Shown here one piece after another: positions 39,754 to 49,500 of a stretch of 64,000 bases of DNA. The stretch comes from JAJRVM01 sp963700515. Lineage in GTDB: Bacteria; Planctomycetota; Planctomycetia; Pirellulales; Pirellulaceae. A program made the position numbers and the translations under genes. Numbering within the stretch: position 1 is the first letter of the stretch; each line of letters opens with the position of its first letter. Below the pieces are notes generated by a model. It worked only from the letters and a program-made list of their open reading frames with translations, had not been told where the DNA came from and made no database searches. The stretch covers positions 144,607 to 208,606 of the forward strand of contig CAVOXY010000050.1 in assembly GCA_963700515.1 (NCBI GenBank). The letters are read 5' to 3'.

Positions 39754-39775
39754 TTGGACGGTAGGCACGCGCGGC

Positions 39776-39919
39776 GGAGCGCGGGATCGGAAGCCAACGC
39801 GTGGCCCCGCTGCCCCCACGTTCTCCGCGAACGTGGCTGCGTGCGCCGGAGCGCGGGATCGGAAGCCAACGCGTGGCCCCGCTGCCCCCACGTTCTCCGC
39901 GAACGTGGCTACGTGCGCC
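39776..39919. repeat. Two tandem 72-bp copies carrying a GTAG-type hairpin
   Basis: Copies at 39776-39847 and 39848-39919 differ at one base seen (g/a before the last CGTGCGCC). Each contains a perfect hairpin CCACGTTC/GAACGTGG with loop TCCGC. Read on the minus strand the second copy starts GTAG immediately before the stem. The rest of 39754-39958 has nothing else. Confidence 0.9.
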
Positions 39920-39958
39920 ACCGCGTGGGAAGAAAAGGGAACGCCCCGGGGGATTTTG

Positions 39959-40653
39959 ATGGCCGATCCTCGCACCTTCTGCGAAATTCCGACGACGGCC
40001 CGCTGCTGCATCGTGGGGCCGATCGCGGTTACCGCTTTGAGCGTGGCAGGTTTGCTGGCGCGGGACAGTTTACCGTTCGCCTGGTCGGCTCGTACGTGGG
40101 CGCTGACCGCCTCGACAGGTTTCGTGATCGTGGCCGCCTGGTCCTGGTGGTTCTGTCGCACACGCACGGCGACGGCCGTGTTGTCGGGGCTGGTATTCTG
40201 CTGGTTGGGGGATTACCTGGGGCTGATGCGGTTTGAACTCGTGCGCTCAGTTTCCTCCTGGCTCATCTCTTTTTCATCGCCGGATTCGTTTGCCCCGGTG
40301 TGGTTCCGCGACGGCTTGCGCTGCTTGGCCCACTCGTGGCGATGATCACCGCGCTGAGCGCATTGTGGCTGTTGCCCCACGTCGCTCGCCGGGACCTTCC
40401 CTTGGTACTGGCGTACATGACAGTCATTTCGGTGATGGTAATGGCGTCTGGGGTGACTGCCGGCACAAGCTGGCCGTTCACGTTCACGGCGGCGGCGATT
40501 TTCTACATCTCGGACATCGCGGTGGCACGCTGGCATTTCGTCGACGCGGATCCCGTCAACCGTTTCCTGTGCTACCCGCTCTACTACACGGCCTGCCTGA
40601 TGCTGGCGTTATCCCCAGTGGTGATGCGGCGCATTGAACGGCGAGTTGCGTGA
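39959..40653 (+). CDS. YhhN-family membrane protein (lysoplasmalogenase type), frameshifted
   Basis: The ATG at 39959 starts MADPRTFCEIPTTARCC. Several membrane helices follow ('GPIAVTALSVAGLLARDS', 'STGFVIVAAWSWWF', 'TAVLSGLVFCWLGDYLGL'). The frame changes at about 40240-40260; the family-typical 'LLAHLFFIAGFVCPG' and later helices continue one frame over to 40653, including ISDIAVARWHF. Restored length is about 231 with eight predicted helices, as in the YhhN/TMEM86 family, whose characterised members cleave vinyl ethers of lysoplasmalogens. Function here is inferred only from family. Confidence 0.8.
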
Positions 40654-40849
40654 CGAGTATGGTACGACTGACGCGAATACGCGGGGGGACTGGCGGCTCG
40701 TTATGGGGAATCGGCATCCGCCAGACAAGCGTGGTGGACGCTACCGCGGGTTGACAAGGGTGTTGCCAAAGATCAATTTGACGGCCAGACGAGCCGGTTG
40801 GCGATCGACCGCTCAGGGATACCGGGAAACGACGTGGGGAGAGAGCCGA

Positions 40850-41152
40850 GTGTTCAATACGACTGACGATGTTCGGCGACGCGTGGCGGAGTTAACCGCG
40901 CTGCCGATGTTCTGTCTGTCGCTCTTGTTCTTGGTCGTGTTGACGGTCTTGGTTATGCTGTGGGTCGATGTGCCCATGGTCTTCACGCCGCACGAGGGTG
41001 AGTCGATCGATCAGCCGATCAGTGAGGCGCAGACCGACATTCGCTGTTGGATCTCGGTTCAGACTGCGTTCGAGTCCGGCTACGACTGCGTGTTGATTCT
41101 CGAATTGCTGTGGCCCATATTCCTGCTCGAGTTTCTGTGGCAGTATCTGTAG
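40850..41152 (+). CDS. Small membrane protein related to the following voltage-sensor-like gene
   Basis: About 100 residues from a GTG at 40850 with GGGGAGAGAG upstream. The opening 'RRVAELTALPMFCLSLLFLVVLTVLV' parallels 'RERLEKLFSVPMILIALTILPVLLV' of the next gene, suggesting a tandem duplication. A second hydrophobic stretch ends the protein (ILELLWPIFLLEFLWQYL). It lacks the arginine-rich helix of its neighbour. It could be a truncated copy, or one half of a single channel-like protein interrupted at 41153. Confidence 0.55.
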   Translation: MFNTTDDVRRRVAELTALPMFCLSLLFLVVLTVLVMLWVDVPMVFTPHEGESIDQPISEAQTDIRCWISVQTAFESGYDCVLILELLWPIFLLEFLWQYL

Positions 41153-41246
41153 TCGCGACCGCACGCGGCCTTTCTGGCGGGACCGGCTTGCCGGCATGTT
41201 GGCTTGCCTGTGCCCACCCCTGAGGATGTGTGCGCGGCATGCCGAC

Positions 41247-41885
41247 ATGCAGGGAAGAATCTGGTTCCCGCTGCTCGGCTGGCAGGAAGTGAATGATGTG
41301 TTACGGGAACGCTTGGAGAAGCTGTTCAGTGTGCCCATGATTCTGATCGCCCTGACGATCCTGCCGGTGCTGTTAGTGGATGTCGGCATGAAGAATCAGG
41401 TTCAGACGCGACCCTGGCTGCAACTGCTGCTGCATGTGAGCATGGCGCTGATCTGGTTCGCCTTTGCCACCGAGTTCATCGTGATGGTGTCGGTGGCCGA
41501 GAAGAAATTGAAGTACTGTCGACAGCACTGGCTGGATCTGGCAATTATCCTGCTACCGGTGATTTCGTTTCTGCGATCGCTGCGTCTGATCCGGGCCACG
41601 CGTGTGGCGCGTTTGGCCAAGATCCAACAGTTGTCGAAAATGGGTCGTCTCTATCGGCTGCGCGGGTTGGCAATGCGGGCCTTGCGAGCGCTCATGATTC
41701 TGCAACTGATCAACAAGATCTTTCGCATTGGGCCCGAGAAGCAGTTGCAGAAGTTGCGAGTGCTATTGAAGGAGAAGCAGGCCGAGACGGAGTCCCTGCA
41801 GCGGCAGATTGCAGCCTTGGAACAGCAAATCGAACAGCAGAAGCGAATGAAATCACGCCAGCAGGAAGAATGCGAAGCCAGCTGA
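41247..41885 (+). CDS. Voltage-sensor-like membrane protein with C-terminal coiled coil, no visible pore
   Basis: About 212 residues from the ATG at 41247 (no strong ribosome binding site). Membrane segments at about 25-43, 55-80 and 95-112 precede an S4-like helix with basic residues about every third position (RSLRLIRATRVARLAKI). Two more helices follow, then a coiled coil (about 160-205, Glu/Gln/Lys-rich). No potassium selectivity filter (TVGYG-type) is seen. Resembles the voltage-sensor module of ion-transport proteins; whether it conducts protons or regulates another protein is unknown. Confidence 0.65.
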   Translation: MQGRIWFPLLGWQEVNDVLRERLEKLFSVPMILIALTILPVLLVDVGMKNQVQTRPWLQLLLHVSMALIWFAFATEFIVMVSVAEKKLKYCRQHWLDLAIILLPVISFLRSLRLIRATRVARLAKIQQLSKMGRLYRLRGLAMRALRALMILQLINKIFRIGPEKQLQKLRVLLKEKQAETESLQRQIAALEQQIEQQKRMKSRQQEECEAS

Positions 41886-42013
41886 TCCCCGCTGCGCTGC
41901 CAGATGCTGACACAAGGTAAAACCGGGGATTCTTGCTGGATTTATGCCGAACTGGTACGTTGCATGTTCCGTTCACACGACACACACATCAGCGAATCAG
42001 ACAAATCAAACAT

Positions 42014-42070
42014 CACAAGTAACAAGTAACAAGTAACAAGTAACGAATGACGAATGACGAATGACGAATA
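42014..42070. repeat. Two consecutive heptamer tandem repeats: (ACAAGTA)4 then (GAATGAC)3-4
   Basis: Four units of ACAAGTA run directly into three to four units of GAATGAC with no gap. Both are exactly seven bases long. The block sits just upstream of the 42110 membrane protein gene. Confidence 0.9.
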
Positions 42071-42109
42071 CCTTGCTGTGCCCCCGACCACGGAGGAGGA
42101 CTGTAGCTC

Positions 42110-42782
42110 ATGATATTTGGTATTCCCATACCGCTGCTGATTTTCGGCGGAATTGCCCTCCTGGTTGGACTTGGCTTTGCCGTCAACGTCTATAACGAGA
42201 AGAAACGCCGCGAAGCGCTGCAGAGAGTGGCTGACGAACTGGGGCTGACTTTCTATCGGGATGGCGATCCGGGATTGGTGGCAGAACTGTCCGATCTGCA
42301 TCTGTTTTCCCGGGGACGGTCCAAACGGATTACGAACATGATCCACGGAGAGACGGAGGACGTGGTGATGGGAGTGTTCGATTACCGTTACACGACCGGC
42401 AGCGGAAAGAATTCGCACACCTACCGTCAATCGGTGGCCTTCTTTCGGTCGGCGGATTTGCGTCTGCCCGTTTTTGAAATGCGGCCGCAGAGTTTTTTTC
42501 ACGGGATTGGCAAGCTATTCGGCTCGCAAGATATCGATTTCGATTCCCATCCGGCATTCTCCAAGGCGTACCTGTTGCGCGGGGTCTGATGAGACGCACG
42601 TCCGCGCCACGTTCAAGCCCGAGATGTTGGCGTTTTTCGAGGAGAAGCAGGGTGTCTGTGTGGAAGGTCGCTTGCACGATCTCGTGTTCTATCGACACAC
42701 AAAACGTGTCAAGCCGGAGAAGTTGAAGGATTTGATGAACGAGGGCTTTCAGGTCCTGAGTATGTTTCGGCAAGGCGAATGA
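42110..42782 (+). CDS. Single-pass membrane protein of unknown function, frameshifted
   Basis: The ATG at 42110 has GGAGGAGG about ten bases upstream. A membrane helix at residues 5-25 (PIPLLIFGGIALLVGLGFAV) anchors a cytoplasmic domain that starts with an 'ALQRVADELGLTFYRDGD' helix and strands such as VMGVFDYRYTTGSG, similar in style to DUF3137-like domains. The frame is lost at the gggg run 42581-42584; deleting one G gives YLLRG followed by SDETHVRATFKPEMLAFFEE to 42782. Restored length is about 223. Function unknown. Confidence 0.75.
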
Positions 42783-42791
42783 GGTGAGGCA

Positions 42792-45700
42792 CTACGGCTC
42801 CATCGCCGCACCAAGTAATTGGCGGAACTCGGGGCGAGATCTCAGCGATTCGTGAAACGCGGGTTCGTCGCGTATGAGTGCCAGTTCGTCGACGCCGCTT
42901 GGGTTCTGCCTGCCCAATAGCACGGCGCGCTGGAGCATCGCCAGGGCTAAGTCCTCGAAGTGCGGTTGCTGTTGATCGCTGGCGTGTGCGAGTTCGGCAT
43001 AGATGCAGGCGACATTATGCAGCACCAGGTAGCCCTGAGCGCCGTAGAGCAGGGCTCGGGCAGCCTCCAATTCGGATGCGGGCCGTTCACCCCGCAAAGC
43101 CAGGACATAGCCCAAGCCGGAATGCGCTTCGGCATCCGTGGGAGATTGATGAATCACGGTTTGGAAGTCGGCCGCGGCCAGATCGAGACGTTGCAGCTTG
43201 ACGTAGTTCCACGCGCGTTTCTTCCGCGTCACGCTATCACGTGGCGCGGCTGCCAGCTGTTCCGAGTACTCCTGAACGGCTTCGCTGGCCAGTTGCAGCA
43301 GATCCTTGATGGCCGTCACGTCTGGCCTGACATCATGGCCGCCAGCCAATTCGAACTGCTGCAACGCCAGTTGCAGGACGCGCTGTTGCGAAGCCAGGTC
43401 GAGTGCCACCGCCAGTTCGCACAATGCCCGGCCCCGCGCAACGCGGGTGTCCCGACTTTCCGGGTTGAATGCGGAGCGCTGAGAACAAGCCAGCAGTGCA
43501 TCCACGCTTTCCATCCCCATGACATCATCACTCCGACGAAAGTGGATACGTGCGAGCAGTGACCGAGCGGGCGCGAAGCGAGGTCTTTGCTCCAGCAGCA
43601 GTTCGCAATCGTGCTGGGCTGCCGTCAAGTTGCCCCGTCGGTAGTTGATTTGCGCGATAGTAGGCGGCTTCAATCAAGACCAGGTTGGCTGGAGGCTGCA
43701 ACACGGCGTCCAGTTCGGCGAGTGCTTCCGTATCCTTGTTCTGTAAGAAATAGACGAAGCCTCGATTCAGTCGTGCTGGACGAAAAGCGGGTGCCACCCT
43801 TGCCGCTTGGGCAAAGTCGGCGTCGGCTTCCGCGAACTGCCCCAGCAAACCGAACGCCAGGCCCCGCGCACCATATGCCCAGGGTGAAGTGGGACGCAGT
43901 GCGACACAGGTCCCCAAAGCCGCCACGGCTTCCGGACCTCGCTGCAGGCGGAGATAGCACCGCGCGAGTTGGAAGTGAGCCCAATAGTGCCTGGGGTCAA
44001 GCCGTAACGCCTGCTGGTAAGCCGCGACGGCGCCAAGCAGATTTGCCGGATCGGTTTCACTAACCGTACGAATCACGGACGGTGTGGCAGGTCGCACTCC
44101 CTCTGTACGCAAGTGCTCTCCCGCGAGGAAATAGTCCTGCGCGGTCAAGGGGGTCGCCTGGTCCAGAGCGATGTCGGCTTCGCGATCGGCCTCGTCCACT
44201 CGAGAGAGCTGTCGCAGGCAGCGTTCACGAATCTGGTGATAGGCGCGGGAAGCTGGATGCAACGTCGCGGCTCGATCCAACATCGCCAGCACCGAGGATT
44301 GGCTCTCGCTTGTCGAGTCGCAGCGCTGCCGCAGGTCCGCGAGCACCAGCAACAAGTCATATAGCTCGGAAGTGAGCGTTGATCGCTCGTCGACCAGTGG
44401 CCACCGCGACCCCTGATCGCCCCAACGACCAAAAAGTTCCACGGCCGCGTCTCCCAATTGGATCGCTTGCTGCGGATCGAAGTACGGCGCGTGCTCGTTG
44501 ACCGAGTCGGTGCTGGCCGCGAAAAACGTTGCCTCGTCCGCGAGGCGGTGGAACTGGGCTACTTGCTGCCGCGCGGCTTCACGATCCTCCAGCATGCGCG
44601 CGTGCCGGTAACTCAGCACCCCCCACGCACTCAGCATAGCCAATGTAAGTCCCACAAGCGTGTGTTGAATCGACCGCCGGTGCCGTCGGCACCAGCGCCA
44701 CGCGCGCACCACGGGCGGCTCGCGATAGGCCGACACGGGTTCGCCGGCCACGAAGTTCTCGATTTCTTCAGCCAGCGCCGTGGCCGACCCGTATCGCTGC
44801 TCACGGTGATGAGCCATGGCCCGCAGGCAGATGGCCTCCAGCGCTCGGGGAATGTGGCGGTCAAGAGAGCGTGGTGGCGCGGGAGGCGTATGCTGAGCGA
44901 GATCGATAAGTTCCAGTGGGCTATTGCCCGCCCGCGGCGGTCTGCCGGTGAGAATTTCGTACAACGTGGCACCGAGCAGGTAGATGTCCGTCCTGGGGTC
45001 CGCGTCATCGGAGTGACCCGTGGCCATCTCCGGTGGCATGTACGCGGGCGATCCCATAATCGCGCCGGCTTGCGTGGCCGCGGAACCACTGGCCGGCAGG
45101 TGGATGTGCTCCGAACTGACTGGCAAGTTGACCGTTTGTTCCGACTCGCCGAGTGTCTTGGCGAGTCCCCAATCGAGCAGTAGTGCCTCGCCATAGTTAC
45201 CGAGCATGATGTTATCGGGTTTGATGTCGCGATGCAGCACACCACGGCTATGGGCGTAAGCCACCGCGTGGCAGATGTTGACGAAAGCCTCCAATAATCG
45301 CAGAAACTCCACTTGTCGAGGCCAGTCGTGAGCGGTTTTCTTGGCGTGAAATGTTTCCAGACGCTCTTTCAGACTGCACCCTTTCACCAGCTTCATGACG
45401 GAAAACAACTCGCCTGCCTCGTCCCTGCCCAGATCGTGTAAAGGGACGATGCACGGGTGTTCCAGTTGTCCCATGATTTGGGATTCGAAGAGGAACCGTT
45501 CCTCCATGGCGGGACCGGCTCTGCGCTCGCTGCGGATTTTTTTTACCGCGATTTGGCGGCCCACGTCGGCATCGTCCGCGAGCCACACTTCTCCCATGCC
45601 GCCACGGGCGATGAATTGCCGCAGTTGATAGCGTGGTAACCCCGTGCCGTTCTCTCTTATCTTGCCCGCTGTCGAATCTGGCTTCGCTGGCCGTTGGCGA

Positions 45701-45945
45701 CTGTCGAGTGTGTCCCAGTCCGAGTCGTCTCTGGCCGCATAGATTTCCGATGTCGGCTGATTTGCGAGCGGTTTCCACTCGTCTAAGTCACTGAGAAAGG
45801 CGGCCAGTTCGTCAGCCAGGTCCGGATACTGCCCCAACCATTGCTGTCGGTCAATCGGCTTTCCCAACGCCTGCAATTGCAGATACTTGGCAGCCGCCTC
45901 GTCCAATTGCCGTTCGCGGTCGTCGCTCTGAGCGGGGATCGACAT
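42792..45945 (-). CDS. Membrane Ser/Thr kinase with long TPR region, frameshifted
   Basis: The ATG at 45945 lies three bases after the sigma factor stop. N-terminal helices (1-100), then a kinase domain (about 105-405) with GGMGEVWLA, HRDIKPDNIM and GSPAYMPPEM. The metal-binding motif is DWG (LLLDWGLAK) instead of DFG, as in many planctomycete kinases. A membrane helix at about 430-450 separates it from TPR-like repeats (about 600-1040). The frame changes near 43655-43665; EAAYYRA should continue as QINYRRGNLTAAQ. Restored length is about 1050. Cotranscribed with the ECF sigma gene and probably controls it or its anti-factor by phosphorylation (inference). Confidence 0.9.
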
Positions 45946-45948
45946 GAG

Positions 45949-46518
45949 TCATTCCTTGTCTTCTTCTCGCAGCAATTCGCGCAGCCGTTTTAGTCCACGG
46001 CGAAGAAGGCCGGCCACCGCGATCTCGGTCCGCTCCATCTCCGTGGCGATTTCGGCCGCTGTCTTGCCCTGCAGGTGGTGAAGTGTGACTGCCCGTCGTT
46101 GATCGTCGGGCAACGACTCGAGGGCGGCCGCCAAACCGATCAGCTGTTCGTTGCGCATCGCACGGTGATCGGGGCGGGAAATACCGGCGTCCAGGTAGCG
46201 TTCCAGACACAGGGAGGAGTTCGTCAGCGCGGCCTGCAAGGATTGCTCCAGCCCGGCATCACGCTTGCCGCGACGAAATTTCCGCACTTCGTCCGCCAGA
46301 TTTCTGGCCATGATCCGCCGCAACCAGCCCCGCAATTCGTCATTGTTTTCACCGCGAAACTGGCTCCGCCCCCGGTGCGCTTCGAGCATCGTCTGTTGCA
46401 CGATGTCCGAAGCGTCGATCTTCGCCTGAAACCGCGCTTCGATCTGCATCCGTGCCAGCGCCGTCAGGTAGGGGCGCCATTGCTCCAGCGGCGTTAGCGT
46501 GTCTTGTGATTGTTGCAT
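45949..46518 (-). CDS. ECF sigma-70 factor, planctomycete kinase-linked type
   Basis: 189 residues. Region 2 (about 15-85) has IDASDIVQQTMLEAHRGRSQFRG and ELRGWLRRIMARNLAD; region 4 (about 125-180) has LPDDQRRAVTLHHLQGKTAAEIA and a recognition helix. No anti-sigma gene is adjacent; instead the kinase gene starts three bases after the stop, the arrangement typical of planctomycete sigma/kinase modules. The upstream giant-protein frame overlaps its first 170 bases, so its promoter may lie in that gene or it may be read through. Confidence 0.92.
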   Translation of the reverse strand: MQQSQDTLTPLEQWRPYLTALARMQIEARFQAKIDASDIVQQTMLEAHRGRSQFRGENNDELRGWLRRIMARNLADEVRKFRRGKRDAGLEQSLQAALTNSSLCLERYLDAGISRPDHRAMRNEQLIGLAAALESLPDDQRRAVTLHHLQGKTAAEIATEMERTEIAVAGLLRRGLKRLRELLREEDKE

Positions 46519-49500
46519 AAATTTGCCTGCTTCGAGAGTTCCCTGATGGAGATGATTGATGATTGGTCTCTTGTCGATCCATAAACCGCTTGCCCGTCAC
46601 CGTGTCCGAACTCCCTTCGCGGGTATCGCGCCCAGACGCCGCTGGTTGCCCGGCTGGTAATGTTGCCTGTGCGGCTTCTCCGAGTTCCGTCTGGAGTTCC
46701 CTGACAATGTCGGTGACCGCCTGACGCAGTTTCCATGACGCCCCCTTGTTCAACGCGAATGGAAACACCAGCTTCCATAAATCTCTAGCGGCCTGCAGTA
46801 CACTCCACTGCGGTGCCTTCGCGTCGTTCAGCAACCGACTCCAAAACTGTTGCCACCTGTCTTGAAGCCGCTGCCACCGGCTAGCCGAGCGGTCGCCGAC
46901 GAAGCGACTGGCAAAGTACTGTTGGGTGGAGGCGGCCTGCTCATAGGCGGACCCACGTGCCGCGACGCTGCTGGTCGCGGACTTGGGCCGTTCCCCCTGA
47001 GCCGAAATGGACGCGACGGTCGCAGCGACCGTTGGTGCGCCGAAGGCTGGTACACCAGAAAACAACACGGACGAAGGCGTGCTCCGGTTCTCGAATCCCA
47101 GCTGGAACGAACGTTCTCCGGCACGTAACGCGGCGGTCAGGACCTGGATCGTGTCTTGCTGATTGCCCAAGTACGCGACACCACCGCGAGCCAGTGGCGG
47201 GACATCGCTTACGTTGAGTTGGAAGATGCCGGCAGGTTGCGCCAGAACCACCAGTTCCACATTGCCACCCACCTCCACAAAACTACGAGACAGGCTGTTG
47301 GCAACTTTGTTGTTTTGCAGATCGTAGCCAAAACTCTTCCCCTCTGGGTCCACCAAGGAGATCGATACTGGGTCGAGCAGAATCACCCACAGCGACACCA
47401 GACGCTGGCCGACGGGACCCAACGCCGGAGTGATTCGAGCGATAATCTGCTGAAGGAGATCCTCGGTGTTGCGCTGCACCTTGTCGCCCGAGTCGCTCAG
47501 CACACCGTCCAGCAGCACTCCCAAGTCGGCATGCAGTTGAGTCAGGAATCGCGTACCGTTCGCGAATACATCGAAGTTGCCAAGCGAGCCCGGAGCGACT
47601 ACCAGATTGTCGATCGTGCGACGCACTCCCTCGTGGATTTCGCCCGCTACGAGCGAGACAACACCATGGCCAGTGAAGCCCACGCGTGGCGTGAGCAAGC
47701 TGAGTTCATCGGAGTTGAACGTCGCAGCTTGGACATCCGGAGAGACTTCGATCTGGTACGAGCCTGCCGGCAAGGCGTCGGGGAATAGCAGCGTGACCGT
47801 TTGCCGTACGGCGGTCGGGTAGGTGCGGCCGCTGGTCACGTCCCGATTGCCGCTGGGATTGTAGATCACACTCGGCGTCGAGTTGATTCCGGCGCCGACG
47901 ACAAGGATCCGATCGTCAGCCGTACCAAGTCGATTGTCGGGCCCCAGCCAGGTCACGCGGTAGTTCTCAGGCTTCTCGGCAGCGGTCGGGTCCAGACGAT
48001 TCCCCTGCCATACGAGCACCAGGGCGCTGGTCGGTCCACCGGGCAATCCTCGTTCACCAGGCAACAGCGTCGGCGCTTCCACGGCCACCAGTTGCGGCAA
48101 CGTATCGATGACCAGCGAATACGCCCCGGCGCCCGGCGTACCGGTTGCATCCGCAACGCCGAAGACATGGATAAACAGAATCTCGCCCTGGTCCGCCACG
48201 ATGCGGAATCGATCGCCAATACCGCGCTGATTTCCCTGACCGTCGACGACTTCCATCCGCAATCCGGCGCCTGCGACATGGGCAAATCCTGCGGAGAAAT
48301 CGAGCACCTGGTCTCCAGCTCCCACGACCGATTCACGGGCGACCTGCAGACGGAACCAGGAATCTTCGTGACCGGGCAGGATCGTCAATGTGGGTTGCGC
48401 CGTGTGGACCACGATGCCTAAGTCGCGCGCCGTCTCGCGAGATGTGTTGGGCCGAATATCGGGCACGCGGCCATAGATGACAAAGAATCCGCCGCGATCG
48501 ACTACCGCGATGTCCAACGTTCCGTCGCCGTCGAAGTCGGCCAACTCCAGATCCAACGGTTGGTCGGCCGGTGCGAGCGGGAATCGGATCTCCATAACCA
48601 ACGACCACGCCCTGGTCATTCGCCAATGCCGGAAGCAATACAATGCCCGGCTGCACAATTGGTACGAATGGTCCCGGAATGACACCGCTGTTGGCCACGA
48701 TCAAGTCGGGATGACCGTCGGGCGGCCGAGCGCGAGAGAACCGTCGGGTAGGGCACGTTGGCTCCCCCAGTCCGCAACTCGGATGACCAGCGGACCTTGG
48801 CCCACATCCGACGTACACGTACGGCGCGGCGAAACCAAGATCTACCGGTGCCGGGAATCAGCGTGACGGCGTTGTCGTCGCTGAGCGATGGTGCCACGAC
48901 ATCCAGGTTGCCATCGCCGTCAAGATCCACCAACGCGAGACTGGCGGCCTGGCGACTGCCCGCAAAGCGTCTTTCAAAGACGAATGTGCCGTCACCGAGT
49001 CCGCGAAAGACATCGATCCCGTCGTTAATTCCGCCACCCGCCACCAGATCCAGCGTCCCGTCATGATCGAGATCCCCTAGCGCCACGACCGCCAGGAATA
49101 AGATGTTCGGCAACTCCTGAATCTGTTGTGGCAGAAACGTTCCGTCACCACGCCCCAGCAGAACCGCCAACTTGTTGGGAATGTTGATTTCGGGACTATC
49201 AATCACGACAAGATCAAGATTCCCATCACCGTTGACATCGCCGGAAGTCAGACCGATGGGAAAGGCAGCCGCATCGAATCGCCGCTGTGGTTGAAATGTT
49301 CCATCGCCGCGTCCGAGAAGTAACGACACATCGGCGGAATCGTAATTGGTGATGACGAGATCGAGCAGTCCATCATGATTGAAATCCGCCGCCAAAATAT
49401 CCCGGCGGTAAGTATAGAGATTCGCATCGTCCGCCACCGGATTCGGCGTCTGAAAAGCACCCACACTCAGTTGCCGCGGCGCCGAGAAGGTACCGTCGCC

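Noticed and set aside
38668..40167. 499-codon minus-strand frame opposite the aldo-keto reductase and the 72-bp repeats
   Set aside because: Includes duplicated peptide segments created by the DNA repeat and is antisense to a well-supported gene.
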